Source of the DNA: Anaerolineae bacterium
GTDB lineage: Bacteria > Chloroflexota > Anaerolineae > B4-G1 > SLSP01
Assembly: GCA_016927095.1 (NCBI GenBank)
Contig: JAFGNI010000465.1
Coordinates: 1 to 8,913, forward strand
Direction of reading: 5' to 3'
Length of the DNA: 8,913 nucleotides
Shown: positions 1 to 6,051 of the stretch, in pieces
Layout of the letters: each line of letters starts with the position of its first letter
Numbering within the stretch: position 1 is the first letter of the stretch
Notes under the pieces: generated by a model
What the model was told of the DNA's origin: nothing
The model's input: the letters and a program-made list of their open reading frames with translations, nothing else
Database searches by the model: none
Made by a program: the position numbers and the translations under genes

Positions 1-2
1 CG

Positions 3-3000
3 GAGACCCGAGCCGTGTACGAAGACCTCCGCGCCGCGGACACCCCTCAGGTCGCTGCGGCAACCGATACGACGCCTCCGTTTCCTGCTGTGAATGTGGC
101 TCTGCCGGGCTTCCTAATTGACGACGCCGAGCAGCTGACCGCTGAAAAGCTGATGGCTGACAGCTTCCCCTTCGTCGGTCGCCAGCCGGAACTCGCGCGC
201 CTCAACGGCTACCTTAAGGCGGCCCTCGCCGGTCGGGGACAGGTCGCCTTTGTCGTGGGCGGGCCGGGGAGGGGCAAGACAGCGCTGCTGCGCGCGTTCG
301 CGGAGCAAGCCATGGTGGCCCATCCGGACCTGTTGGCCGTCAACGGCACGTGCGCGGCCTTCTCCGGCGTGGGGGATGCCTACCTACCCTTCCGCGAGGT
401 GCTCGCGATGCTCACCGGCGACGTCGAGACGCAGTGGCGGGCGGGTCGCATCACCGCCGGTCACGCGCGGCGGCTTTGGAGGGCGCTGGCGACGGTCCTG
501 CCCGCCGTCGTTACCCACGGTCCCAGCGTGATCGGCGCGCTGACGCTGGGCTCAGAGCTGCTCGCACGGGCCTCGCAGGCCGGGTTGGCAGATGCGCCGT
601 GGATGGAAGAGCTGACCTTGCTGTGCCACCAGCGGCCCGCCGGCGACCTGGTGCAGCAGGCGCTCTTCACCCAGGTCGCCAACACCCTTCAGGCGGTGGC
701 CGGCCACCACCCTCTGCTGCTCGTCCTGGATGACCTGCACTGGATCGATCAGGGATCCACGAGCCTGTTGTTCCTCCTGGCCCGGGGACTGAGCGGACAT
801 CGGATTCTGATTCTGGGCGCCTATCGCCCGGAGGAGGTGGACAGGCTCCACACGCTGGCGCCGGTGCTGGACGAACTGAGGCGGCGGTTTGGCGACGTCG
901 AGATCGACCTGCGCCAAGCCGACGAGACCGGCGGTGCGGCGTTTGTCGAGGCGCTGGTGGACTCGGAAGCCAATCATCTGAGCTCCGGCTTCCGGACGCA
1001 GCTCCACGGTCGGACCCGGGGTCACCCGCTCTTCACGGTGGAGTTGCTGCGGGACCTGCAACTGCGGGGCGATCTGATCCGCGACGCAGCCGGCGTCTGG
1101 CGCGAGGGCTCCCGCCTCGACTGGGGCGCCCTGCCCGCTCGGGTGGAGGCCGTCATCGCGGCCCGGCTGGGGCGACTGGACCCAGAGCAGCGGGCGCTGT
1201 TGGAGGTGGCGGCGGTGGAGGGTGAGGTCTTCACGGCGCAGGTGTTGGCCCAAGTGCTGGGGCAGGAGGAGCGCGCCGTCCTGCGGCGGCTGAAGCAGGA
1301 GCTGGCGGCCCACCATCGCTTGACGCGGGTCGCGGAGGAAGTCATTGTTGGGGGACGCTACCTCACCCGGTATGCCTTCACCCACGCGCTCTATCAGGAG
1401 CACCTCTACGAAGGGCTGAGCGGCGCGGAGCGCCGGTGGCTGCATGCCCGCGTTGGCGCGGCGCTGGAACGCCTCTACGGCGAGGAGAGAAAGCGCGTTG
1501 CCGTGCGCTTGGCCACGCACTTCGATCTAGCCGGAGAGGCGCGGAAAGCCGTCAAGTATGCCGTGGGGGCTGCCGATCAAGCGCGCACAATCTACGCCTA
1601 CGACGAGGCCACTGTGCACTACGAGCGGGCGCTGGCGCTTCTAGAGAGCGTCGAGCCCGATGATGCGGCGATGCGCCAGCGCTTGGCTGCGCTCACCGGT
1701 CTAGGGAAGCTCCTCCTGAACAGCGGGGACGTGCCGCAAGCCGAGACACGTCTGCGGGAGGCGATCGCGCTGGGACGGCGGACGGGTCAGGATCGCGAGG
1801 ACCTGGCGATTCTGTATCATTGGCTCGGTGAAGCGGTCACGTGGCAGGGGCGCTATGAGGAGCGACTCCGGATCGGCCAAGAGGGCAGGGCGTTGTTTGA
1901 CGACGGGGCGCAGACGTTGGGTGCGGCGTTGATGAACCAGTTAGTGGCGTTTGGCGTCGGTATCCTAGGCGATTGGGACCAGTATGATGCGGTCACCCTG
2001 CAGACGGCTCAGTTCATACGTGAGCTGCCCTATGCCGAGGAGTTGATGCCCGCCTACACCCATATCCGCGCGATGTATATGTGGAACAAGGATATTGATG
2101 CCTCGCTGACTTGGAACTGGGCGTGGTGTGACATACAGTTCGAAGCAGGTGACCGCACAGCACATAGGCCCCGCGGCGCGTACGGACGAGGGGATATCTT
2201 TGGGGCCCGCGGTGACTTGACGGAATCGATTGAGGTGAAGATGCCCGCCGTGGCGGCAAATCGTCGTGTAGGCGATGCCAAGCATGAAAGTTGGTGTCAT
2301 GTTGACTTGGCCGACCTGTTCTTGGCAACGGGCGATCTCAACGAGGCGACCCGGTGGGCCGATGGCGCGCTGGCACTCAGCCAGTCGGTTGGCTACCCTC
2401 GGGATATCGTCTTCACGCACTGTCTGCACGGCCGCGTTGCGCTGTGTCGAGGGGAAGTACAGGCGGCGCTAGACGCGTTCCTAACTGCCGAGCCGGCCTA
2501 CGAGCGGTACTTCGAGTGCCGTGGCGCCAGCGTCTCGCGCACCAGCTCATCCGGCCTCGGGTGCGATCCTGCGATCTTGCGGCGTATGGAGATCGCGCTC
2601 TCCTACCGGATCTGCGAGAATTGCATTCCGGGGCTGGTGCCCTACCTGCTGGGCCAAGCATACCTCGGTGGTCATCGCACTGACCGCGCGCGCGCCCAGT
2701 TTGAACGTAGCCTGCGTGATCTGGCTGCCGACTATGGTGGCGGCGACAGTGCCTTGCTGGTCTTGCCTGCGCTGGCAGGGCTGGAGAGATCGCTAGGATC
2801 ACGGCCTGCGTTCAGACGATGGCGCGGGCAACTGCTCGAGACCTATCCGCTATTCGCCCGGGTGCTGCAACAGTGGTGGTTGATGGCCGCTGAGATCCAG
2901 TCAGCGCTTGGGGCGCCCAAGGTGGATGAGGGGTTTGACGCCGTGCCGGAGGCGTGGGTGTGGGAGGATCCCTTCGCGGATTGCGCGTACGCCCTGGACG

Positions 3001-3539
3001 TACAAGGACTGGAGATTCGGGCAGCGAACGGACGGCACCTGCTGCACGTGAACCTCAGCGCGCCCCGGTTGCTGCGCCCGGTGCCTGCCAACACGACCGA
3101 TCTGGCGGTGCAGGCCGTCTGCGAGCCGGCGCTGGCGGACCGCCCGGCCATCGGCGGCCTGCTGCTCTGGAAGGACAAGCGCGACTACCTCTGGCTGGAG
3201 GTGGGGCGCTTCGGCAAGCAGGATATCGCCTTCGGTGGGTGCCTGGACAACAGAGACCTGGTGATTGGGCGTGGGCGCCTGGGGGAGGGGCCGGATGCGG
3301 CGTGGCCCGTCGGCGAACCGATCGTCCTGAGGCTGGAGGTGACCGGGAATCGTGTCGCGGCCTTCTGCGGCCGCGACGGGGAGCAGTGGTTCACCGTGGG
3401 GCATACGGAGTTCCCGATGGACGAGACCGTCCGGGTGGGCGTTCACGCCATCGGCGTGATCGACCGGTCGGTCTACCACGGTGCCTTTCCCGACGGGAGC
3501 GCGATCCGCTTCTCATCGTTCAAGCTGTGGGCTCTGTGA
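3..3539 (+). CDS. BTAD/STAND-type ATPase regulator with TPR array and C-terminal concanavalin-like domain (5'-partial)
   Basis: Likely a large signal-transducing transcriptional regulator of the AfsR/SARP-like STAND class. The reading frame is open to the left edge, and its first residues (ETRAVYEDLRA) match the usual end of a BTAD domain (PSPETRALYERLR). The GTG at 15 is therefore probably internal, and the true start with its winged-helix DNA-binding part lies upstream. Numbering from the GTG at 15: AAA_16-like NTPase about 52-275 (FVGRQPEL at 53; Walker A GGPGRGKT 82-89; Walker B LLLVLDD 234-240, then LHWID; sensor-like GAYRPEE near 268); winged-helix-like segment about 390-445; FTHALYQEHLYEGLS near 455; TPR-like helical repeats about 512-910; beta-rich domain about 975-1174 with GLLLWKD (1048-1054) and DGEQWFTVG, resembling DUF1349/laminin-like folds. 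There is no C-terminal LuxR helix-turn-helix. In this class the ATPase acts as a switch and the C-terminal part senses the signal; the ligand is unknown. ATPase confidence is high, C-terminal fold moderate. Confidence 0.9.
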   Translation, partial: ETRAVYEDLRAADTPQVAAATDTTPPFPAVNVALPGFLIDDAEQLTAEKLMADSFPFVGRQPELARLNGYLKAALAGRGQVAFVVGGPGRGKTALLRAFAEQAMVAHPDLLAVNGTCAAFSGVGDAYLPFREVLAMLTGDVETQWRAGRITAGHARRLWRALATVLPAVVTHGPSVIGALTLGSELLARASQAGLADAPWMEELTLLCHQRPAGDLVQQALFTQVANTLQAVAGHHPLLLVLDDLHWIDQGSTSLLFLLARGLSGHRILILGAYRPEEVDRLHTLAPVLDELRRRFGDVEIDLRQADETGGAAFVEALVDSEANHLSSGFRTQLHGRTRGHPLFTVELLRDLQLRGDLIRDAAGVWREGSRLDWGALPARVEAVIAARLGRLDPEQRALLEVAAVEGEVFTAQVLAQVLGQEERAVLRRLKQELAAHHRLTRVAEEVIVGGRYLTRYAFTHALYQEHLYEGLSGAERRWLHARVGAALERLYGEERKRVAVRLATHFDLAGEARKAVKYAVGAADQARTIYAYDEATVHYERALALLESVEPDDAAMRQRLAALTGLGKLLLNSGDVPQAETRLREAIALGRRTGQDREDLAILYHWLGEAVTWQGRYEERLRIGQEGRALFDDGAQTLGAALMNQLVAFGVGILGDWDQYDAVTLQTAQFIRELPYAEELMPAYTHIRAMYMWNKDIDASLTWNWAWCDIQFEAGDRTAHRPRGAYGRGDIFGARGDLTESIEVKMPAVAANRRVGDAKHESWCHVDLADLFLATGDLNEATRWADGALALSQSVGYPRDIVFTHCLHGRVALCRGEVQAALDAFLTAEPAYERYFECRGASVSRTSSSGLGCDPAILRRMEIALSYRICENCIPGLVPYLLGQAYLGGHRTDRARAQFERSLRDLAADYGGGDSALLVLPALAGLERSLGSRPAFRRWRGQLLETYPLFARVLQQWWLMAAEIQSALGAPKVDEGFDAVPEAWVWEDPFADCAYALDVQGLEIRAANGRHLLHVNLSAPRLLRPVPANTTDLAVQAVCEPALADRPAIGGLLLWKDKRDYLWLEVGRFGKQDIAFGGCLDNRDLVIGRGRLGEGPDAAWPVGEPIVLRLEVTGNRVAAFCGRDGEQWFTVGHTEFPMDETVRVGVHAIGVIDRSVYHGAFPDGSAIRFSSFKLWAL

Positions 3540-3558
3540 GTTCGGTACTCGGTCCGGA

Positions 3559-3582
3559 CCCTCCCGCAGCGCTGCGGGAGGG
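3559..3582. terminator. Perfect 24-bp palindrome between convergent genes, possible bidirectional terminator
   Basis: The arm CCCTCCCGCAGC is followed immediately by its exact reverse complement. It folds as a stem of about 10 bp with a GCGC tip. It lies 19 bases after the regulator stop and 33 bases after the stop of the convergent zinc-ribbon gene. Neither strand has a T-tract after the stem, so it is not a classical intrinsic terminator. A role in termination or 3'-end protection is inferred from its position. Confidence 0.5.
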
Positions 3583-3615
3583 CCCTTGGCGTACAACTTC
3601 GTGGGTCTCTGGCCC

Positions 3616-3771
3616 CTACTTCTCTTCCTTCGGCAAGAACCGGGTCACGGTCGTGCCGCACTCAGGACACTTGCCTTTGACCATCCGCCTGCCGTTTGCT
3701 GCTTCCTGGACAACCCCATCCTTGATCGTTTTCTTTGCGCGACACTTGACGCAATACCCTTCGAATTCCAT
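3616..3771 (-). CDS. Small zinc-ribbon protein, DUF5679-like (51 aa)
   Basis: Encodes a 51-residue protein with two CxxC knuckles, CVKC (Cys7, Cys10) and CPEC (Cys35, Cys38), separated by 24 residues rich in Lys and Arg. This is the layout of a treble-clef or zinc-ribbon mini-protein and resembles the DUF5679 family, whose members are about 45-60 residues with an N-terminal YCVKC and a C-terminal CPxCG. The biochemical role is unknown; nucleic-acid or protein binding is plausible because the protein is basic, but that is inference. The ATG at 3771 is chosen because a strong GGAGGT sits 6 bases upstream and the family starts here. A longer frame reaching ATG at 3864 would add 31 residues with no family resemblance. 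The gene is convergent with the large regulator and divergent from the cupin gene, separated from it by 215 bases. Confidence 0.85.
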   Translation of the reverse strand: MEFEGYCVKCRAKKTIKDGVVQEAANGRRMVKGKCPECGTTVTRFLPKEEK

Positions 3772-3777
3772 TCTTAC

Positions 3778-3783
3778 ACCTCC
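3778..3783 (-). promoter_or_regulatory. Ribosome binding site GGAGGT that fixes the zinc-ribbon start
   Basis: On the minus strand GGAGGT is followed by 6 bases and then the ATG at 3771. This favours the 51-aa product over the longer in-frame alternative starting at 3864. Confidence 0.75.
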
Positions 3784-3946
3784 ATAGCTATAGTGTGGGG
3801 CATAGGTTGCCCGCACCTCGATGCAGACCGGGACCCAATGCGGGACGCCGCAGGTCAGGGTCACGACTGGGCCCCGGTTCCAGTATGCCCCTTGTTGAGA
3901 TTAGGTCAAATCGGCTCGCAACGATTCGCCGTGACGCCGGATTCGG

Positions 3947-3952
3947 TATAAT
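3947..3952 (+). promoter_or_regulatory. Consensus -10 box TATAAT for the cupin gene
   Basis: A perfect TATAAT lies 34 bases before the cupin ATG, which would place transcription start near 3959 and give a leader of about 28 bases. The -35 region is weak: TTCGCC at 3925-3930, with a 16-base spacer, matches only three positions of TTGACA. No extended TG is present. The promoter may therefore depend on an activator, or on a sigma factor with relaxed -35 needs. Confidence 0.6.
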
Positions 3953-3986
3953 GGGTAGGAGCTGAAAGCTATCCAAGGAGAGACCT

Positions 3987-4331
3987 ATGATTGTCAAGCA
4001 ACTGGAGAACGTCCCGATCCTCGAACCGCCCGGCTACGCCGGCGTCAAGAAGCAGGTCGTGCTGGGTCCGGATGACGGCTCGGAGGAGATCGTGCTGCGC
4101 TACTTCCGGCTGGGGCCTGGTGGTTCGAGTCCCTATCACGCCCACGATTGGCCCCACCTTGTGAAGGTTGAGGTGGGCACCGGCGTGACCGTCGATGTCG
4201 ATGGCAACGAGACGCCGGTCGAGGCCGGCGACTTCATCTTTGTACCGGAGAACGATAAGCACCAGTTCCGCAATACGGGCGAGGGCGCCTTCGAGTTCAT
4301 CTGCATCGTGCCGCGCCGGGGAGAGTCGTAG
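3987..4331 (+). CDS. Small single-domain cupin protein (114 aa)
   Basis: A one-domain cupin (Cupin_2 type), the double-stranded beta-barrel fold used by many metal enzymes and small-molecule binders. Motif 1 is recognisable as PGGSSPYHAHDWPHLVKVEVG (split here: PGGSSPYHAH at 44-53, then DWPHLVKVEVG), with His51 and His53. Motif 2 is GDFIFVPENDKHQFRN (81-96) with His92. In close relatives motif 1 usually reads HDWEHEVFVLEG or similar. Here both glutamates are changed (Pro56, Leu58), so the usual acidic metal ligand appears to be missing; His57 or Glu62 might substitute. The protein keeps the family's N-terminal style (MIVKxLENVP, then GVKKxVLxGPxDG). The start is supported by AAGGAG at 3975-3980, 6 bases before the ATG, and by an upstream TATAAT. 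Whether it is an enzyme or a binding protein cannot be told from the sequence. Confidence 0.9.
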   Translation: MIVKQLENVPILEPPGYAGVKKQVVLGPDDGSEEIVLRYFRLGPGGSSPYHAHDWPHLVKVEVGTGVTVDVDGNETPVEAGDFIFVPENDKHQFRNTGEGAFEFICIVPRRGES

Positions 4332-4373
4332 TCGAGCACGACCCGTGCTGCCGGGAATCCGCTGCAGGTAACG

Positions 4374-4555
4374 ACGGACCGCGGGCGAGACGCCCGCATG
4401 CGCTCGGAGCCTGTTTGCCGTCGACCAAGAAGGGCGCACAGGTCTTTCGGGCCGGTACAGATCCTCAGCAGCTGCGCGGTGGCTGCGTGTGCGCATACCT
4501 CGCGATAGGAAGTGCGCCCCGTTGTGCGCATGCGGGCGAGACGCCCGCGGTCCGT
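4374..4555. repeat. 182-bp fold-back (MITE/REP-like) element with 30-bp inverted ends
   Basis: The ends 4374-4403 and 4526-4555 are inverted copies of each other, matching at 27 of 30 positions. The three mismatches are the AGA at the centre. Each end is itself a hairpin, GCGGGCG, AGA, CGCCCGC. A second inner inverted pair, GGGCGCAC (4432-4439) and GTGCGCCC (4512-4519), lets the whole element fold on itself. No open reading frame or clear target-site duplication is seen. It fills the gap between the convergent cupin and metallopeptidase genes and could also act as a bidirectional terminator. Confidence 0.8.
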
Positions 4556-4587
4556 TCAGGGTGCTGCGTTGGGAGCCGGTTTCCTGC

Positions 4588-5427
4588 TTACTCGGGTGTG
4601 GCGGGAGCGACGCTGGACGGCTCGCCGAATAGTGCGGGCGCCAAGATCTCGGCCTGATAGGTACGTGCTTGCCGGGGGCGGCGGATGTTGTAGACCCAGA
4701 GGGCGATCTCGCTGGCGAGGCTCTCGTTCGGGGCTTGCTGCAGCGGGTTCGCCCAGAAGTTGAGGTTGATGCCCTCGACGTAAGCGTCCTCGAGGTAGGA
4801 GGGGGCCAACCCGCGCGCGGTGTGCTCCTCGCGGAGCGCATCGGCGATCATGTGCCCCAGTTCGTGGCCCACGGCAAAGGCCTGCACCGAGACCGGCTCG
4901 GGCTCTGCTTCTGTCAGATCGTCCAGGAAGCGCCAGCGGTAGTGTGCCGCGATGTGCGTCGCATCGAAGAGGCTTTCGGAGACGGTGATGCGGCCTGTCT
5001 CGGGGTTCCAGGAGGCGATCCAGCGGGTGTGATTCGGGTCGAATCCGAAGGTGAGCCCCGCAACGCCGTCCGTCCCGCGGTAGGCGACGCCCTGGTTGAT
5101 GAGCCGGAGGAAGCGTTCCTCCCCCAGTGCCTCTGTGAAGCGATCCAGCACCGAGAGGATTAACGTCACCCGTTCCGGCGACCAAGTATCCTCGAAGCGG
5201 ACGCCCTGGTCGGCCCAATAGGCATACCGTGCCACCTGAGCAGGTGGCAGCTGCGTTGCTGAGAACCCGTTATCCTCCACGGCTACGTCTGTCGTTGTGA
5301 CGTAGGCCTCGCTCTTGGGCTGGTTGGACTTCGCCGCTGCCGGCAATCTGGGTGCCTTCGGAAGCAACAGCCCCGTGCTCAAGACGATGCCTGCTACAAT
5401 CCCCGCGATCCGCCCTATCCGCTGCAT
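4588..5427 (-). CDS. Putative secreted zinc metallopeptidase with HELGH motif (279 aa)
   Basis: Probably an exported zinc-dependent peptidase. The N-terminus has Arg3 and Arg6 followed by a hydrophobic stretch (about 7-22, IAGIVAGIVLSTGLLL) and a Pro/Ala-rich region. This fits a signal peptide or a single membrane anchor, so the catalytic domain would lie outside the membrane. HELGH (188-192, preceded by FAVG) is the zincin HExxH motif: His188 and His192 would bind zinc and Glu189 would be the general base. Candidate third ligands lie in the helix NESLASEIALW (Glu235 or Glu240), about 45 residues on, a gluzincin-like arrangement; this is inference. The rest (about 80-175) is not assigned to a family. 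The start is supported by GGGAGG at 5434-5439, 6 bases upstream of the ATG. It is monocistronic, convergent with the cupin and divergent from the hydrolase operon. Substrate unknown. Confidence 0.8.
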   Translation of the reverse strand: MQRIGRIAGIVAGIVLSTGLLLPKAPRLPAAAKSNQPKSEAYVTTTDVAVEDNGFSATQLPPAQVARYAYWADQGVRFEDTWSPERVTLILSVLDRFTEALGEERFLRLINQGVAYRGTDGVAGLTFGFDPNHTRWIASWNPETGRITVSESLFDATHIAAHYRWRFLDDLTEAEPEPVSVQAFAVGHELGHMIADALREEHTARGLAPSYLEDAYVEGINLNFWANPLQQAPNESLASEIALWVYNIRRPRQARTYQAEILAPALFGEPSSVAPATPE

Positions 5428-5481
5428 CCCGTGCCTCCCTTCGCCGTGTCATCTCAGGCACTTTCAGCGTAGGGCGCAGGG

Positions 5482-5547
5482 GCATGGGACTCGCACCCCC
5501 GGCGCATGGGCACCGCACGGGATTCGCATGGGTTGGGGGAGGGGCCC
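5482..5547. repeat. Three GCATGGG direct repeats at exact 22-bp spacing
   Basis: GCATGGG occurs at 5482, 5504 and 5526. The first two copies extend to GCATGGGnnnCGCAC. The 22-bp period is about two helical turns, so all copies face the same side of the DNA. They lie 55-120 bases upstream of the metallopeptidase start, a position suitable for an operator. They could equally be remnants of a tandem repeat. Confidence 0.5.
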
Positions 5548-5578
5548 TCGTCACGCCAGGACCGTCGCATCTTGGCCA

Positions 5579-5827
5579 TGTAGGTCGGCCTGTCTAGGCC
5601 GACGCCGCGCGCAAGACCCCGCTCGGTGCACCGACGCGTCGCTGCGCCCATGTGGCCCTTGCCTGCGACACTGACGGAGGGGAGCCGCGGATGGCGGCGG
5701 CTGGGCCGCCGAGTCGGGCGTGGCGCCTGAGCAGACTCAGGACTGACCTACACAGCACACGCGATGCAGGGACGCAGCGGATGGCGGCGGCTGCGCCGCC
5801 GAGTCGGCCTAGACAGGCCGACCTACA
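5579..5827. repeat. 249-bp element with 25-bp perfect terminal inverted repeats
   Basis: The ends 5579-5603 and 5803-5827 are exact reverse complements over 25 bases. Each end contains a hairpin of GTCGGCCT, a 4-base loop and AGGCCGAC. The interior has no transposase or convincing gene and includes two 31-nt direct repeats. No target-site duplication is obvious. It resembles a non-autonomous fold-back element or a pair of REP-type palindromes. Its sequence differs from the 182-bp element near 4374. Confidence 0.75.
5687..5807. repeat. Two 31-nt direct repeats (one mismatch), 90 bp apart
   Basis: Copies at 5687-5717 and 5777-5807 differ at one base. Both begin GCGGATGGCGGCGGCT and end GCCGCCGAGTCGG, and each can form a GGCGGC/GCCGCC hairpin. 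The second copy runs straight into the right inverted end of the 249-bp element. After the first copy the sequence reaching ACTGACCTACAC looks like a decayed version of that same end, which suggests an old tandem duplication. Confidence 0.7.
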
Positions 5828-5903
5828 ACGGAGGGGTGTGCGTCAGCCGGATGCGTACACGCTGCTCATCATTCGATTGAGCTCTGTTCCATTCGTCGCT
5901 GTG

Positions 5904-5912
5904 TGGTATGCT
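5904..5912 (+). promoter_or_regulatory. Possible extended -10 promoter (TGGTATGCT) for the hydrolase operon
   Basis: TGnTATGCT matches an extended -10 element: the TG is present and the hexamer has 4 of 6 consensus bases. No -35 box lies at a proper distance. It would start a transcript near 5919 with a leader of about 133 bases before the ATG at 6052. This is a tentative call. Confidence 0.3.
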
Positions 5913-5915
5913 CAG

Positions 5916-6029
5916 GTGGCTGCAGCAGCCACGCCTGTGCTGTCCCAGACCGGCAGGGCCGGACCCGGCCCTACGGACTCGGGACAGCGTTGAGCCATAA
6001 ACGAAGACACGAAGGTGCTGAACGGCACC
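5916..6029 (+). other. Series of three hairpins upstream of the hydrolase start
   Basis: GTGGCTG/CAGCCAC forms a stem at 5916-5932. A longer imperfect stem spans 5940-5987, with outer CTGTCCC/GGGACAG and inner AGGGCCGG/CCGGCCCT. GGTGC/GCACC forms a small stem at 6014-6029. If transcription starts near 5919 these would all lie in the 5' leader. They could be an upstream terminator, an attenuator or simple palindromic filler. I see no known riboswitch consensus. Confidence 0.45.
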
Positions 6030-6051
6030 AGACAAGGGCAGAAGGGAACGC

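Larger units (their letters stand above)
5428..6051. other. 624-bp gene-free, repeat-rich divergent intergenic region
   Basis: Separates the divergent metallopeptidase and carbon-nitrogen hydrolase genes, so it must hold both promoters. It contains three GCATGGG repeats at 22-bp spacing, a 249-bp element with 25-bp inverted ends, a pair of 31-nt direct repeats inside that element, a possible extended -10 box, and several hairpins before the hydrolase start. Open frames here are short, repeat-derived and look like no known family, so I call no gene. Confidence 0.7.

Noticed and set aside
552..1520. 322-codon open frame antisense to the ATPase domain
   Set aside because: High-GC shadow of the real gene; low-complexity, Gln/Arg-rich translation with no motif.
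3784..3800. Minus-strand TATAGC as -10 box for the zinc-ribbon gene
   Set aside because: It is so close to the ribosome binding site that the transcript would start inside it, and no -35 box is at the right distance.
3772..3864. N-terminal extension of the zinc-ribbon protein to ATG at 3864
   Set aside because: The extra 31 residues match nothing and the strong ribosome binding site fits only the downstream ATG.
3481..3951. 156-codon open frame on the + strand over the zinc-ribbon gene
   Set aside because: It starts inside the regulator gene in another frame and lies antisense to the zinc-ribbon gene, which has conserved cysteine motifs and a strong ribosome binding site. No family resemblance.
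4669..5163. 164-codon open frame antisense to the metallopeptidase
   Set aside because: Shadow frame; the opposite strand has the signal peptide, HELGH motif and ribosome binding site.
5461..5520. tRNA-like T-arm text (GTGCGAGTCCC on the minus strand)
   Set aside because: The TTCGA core is absent and no cloverleaf with acceptor, D and anticodon stems can be built around it.
5687..5807. Possible CRISPR: 31-nt direct repeats
   Set aside because: Only two copies, a 59-bp gap, repeats tied to a fold-back element, and no cas genes nearby.
5652..5993. 113-codon open frame in the intergenic region
   Set aside because: Its protein is mostly translation of the two 31-nt repeats and the inverted end (repeated MAAA-PPSR segments). 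No ribosome binding site or recognisable domain.
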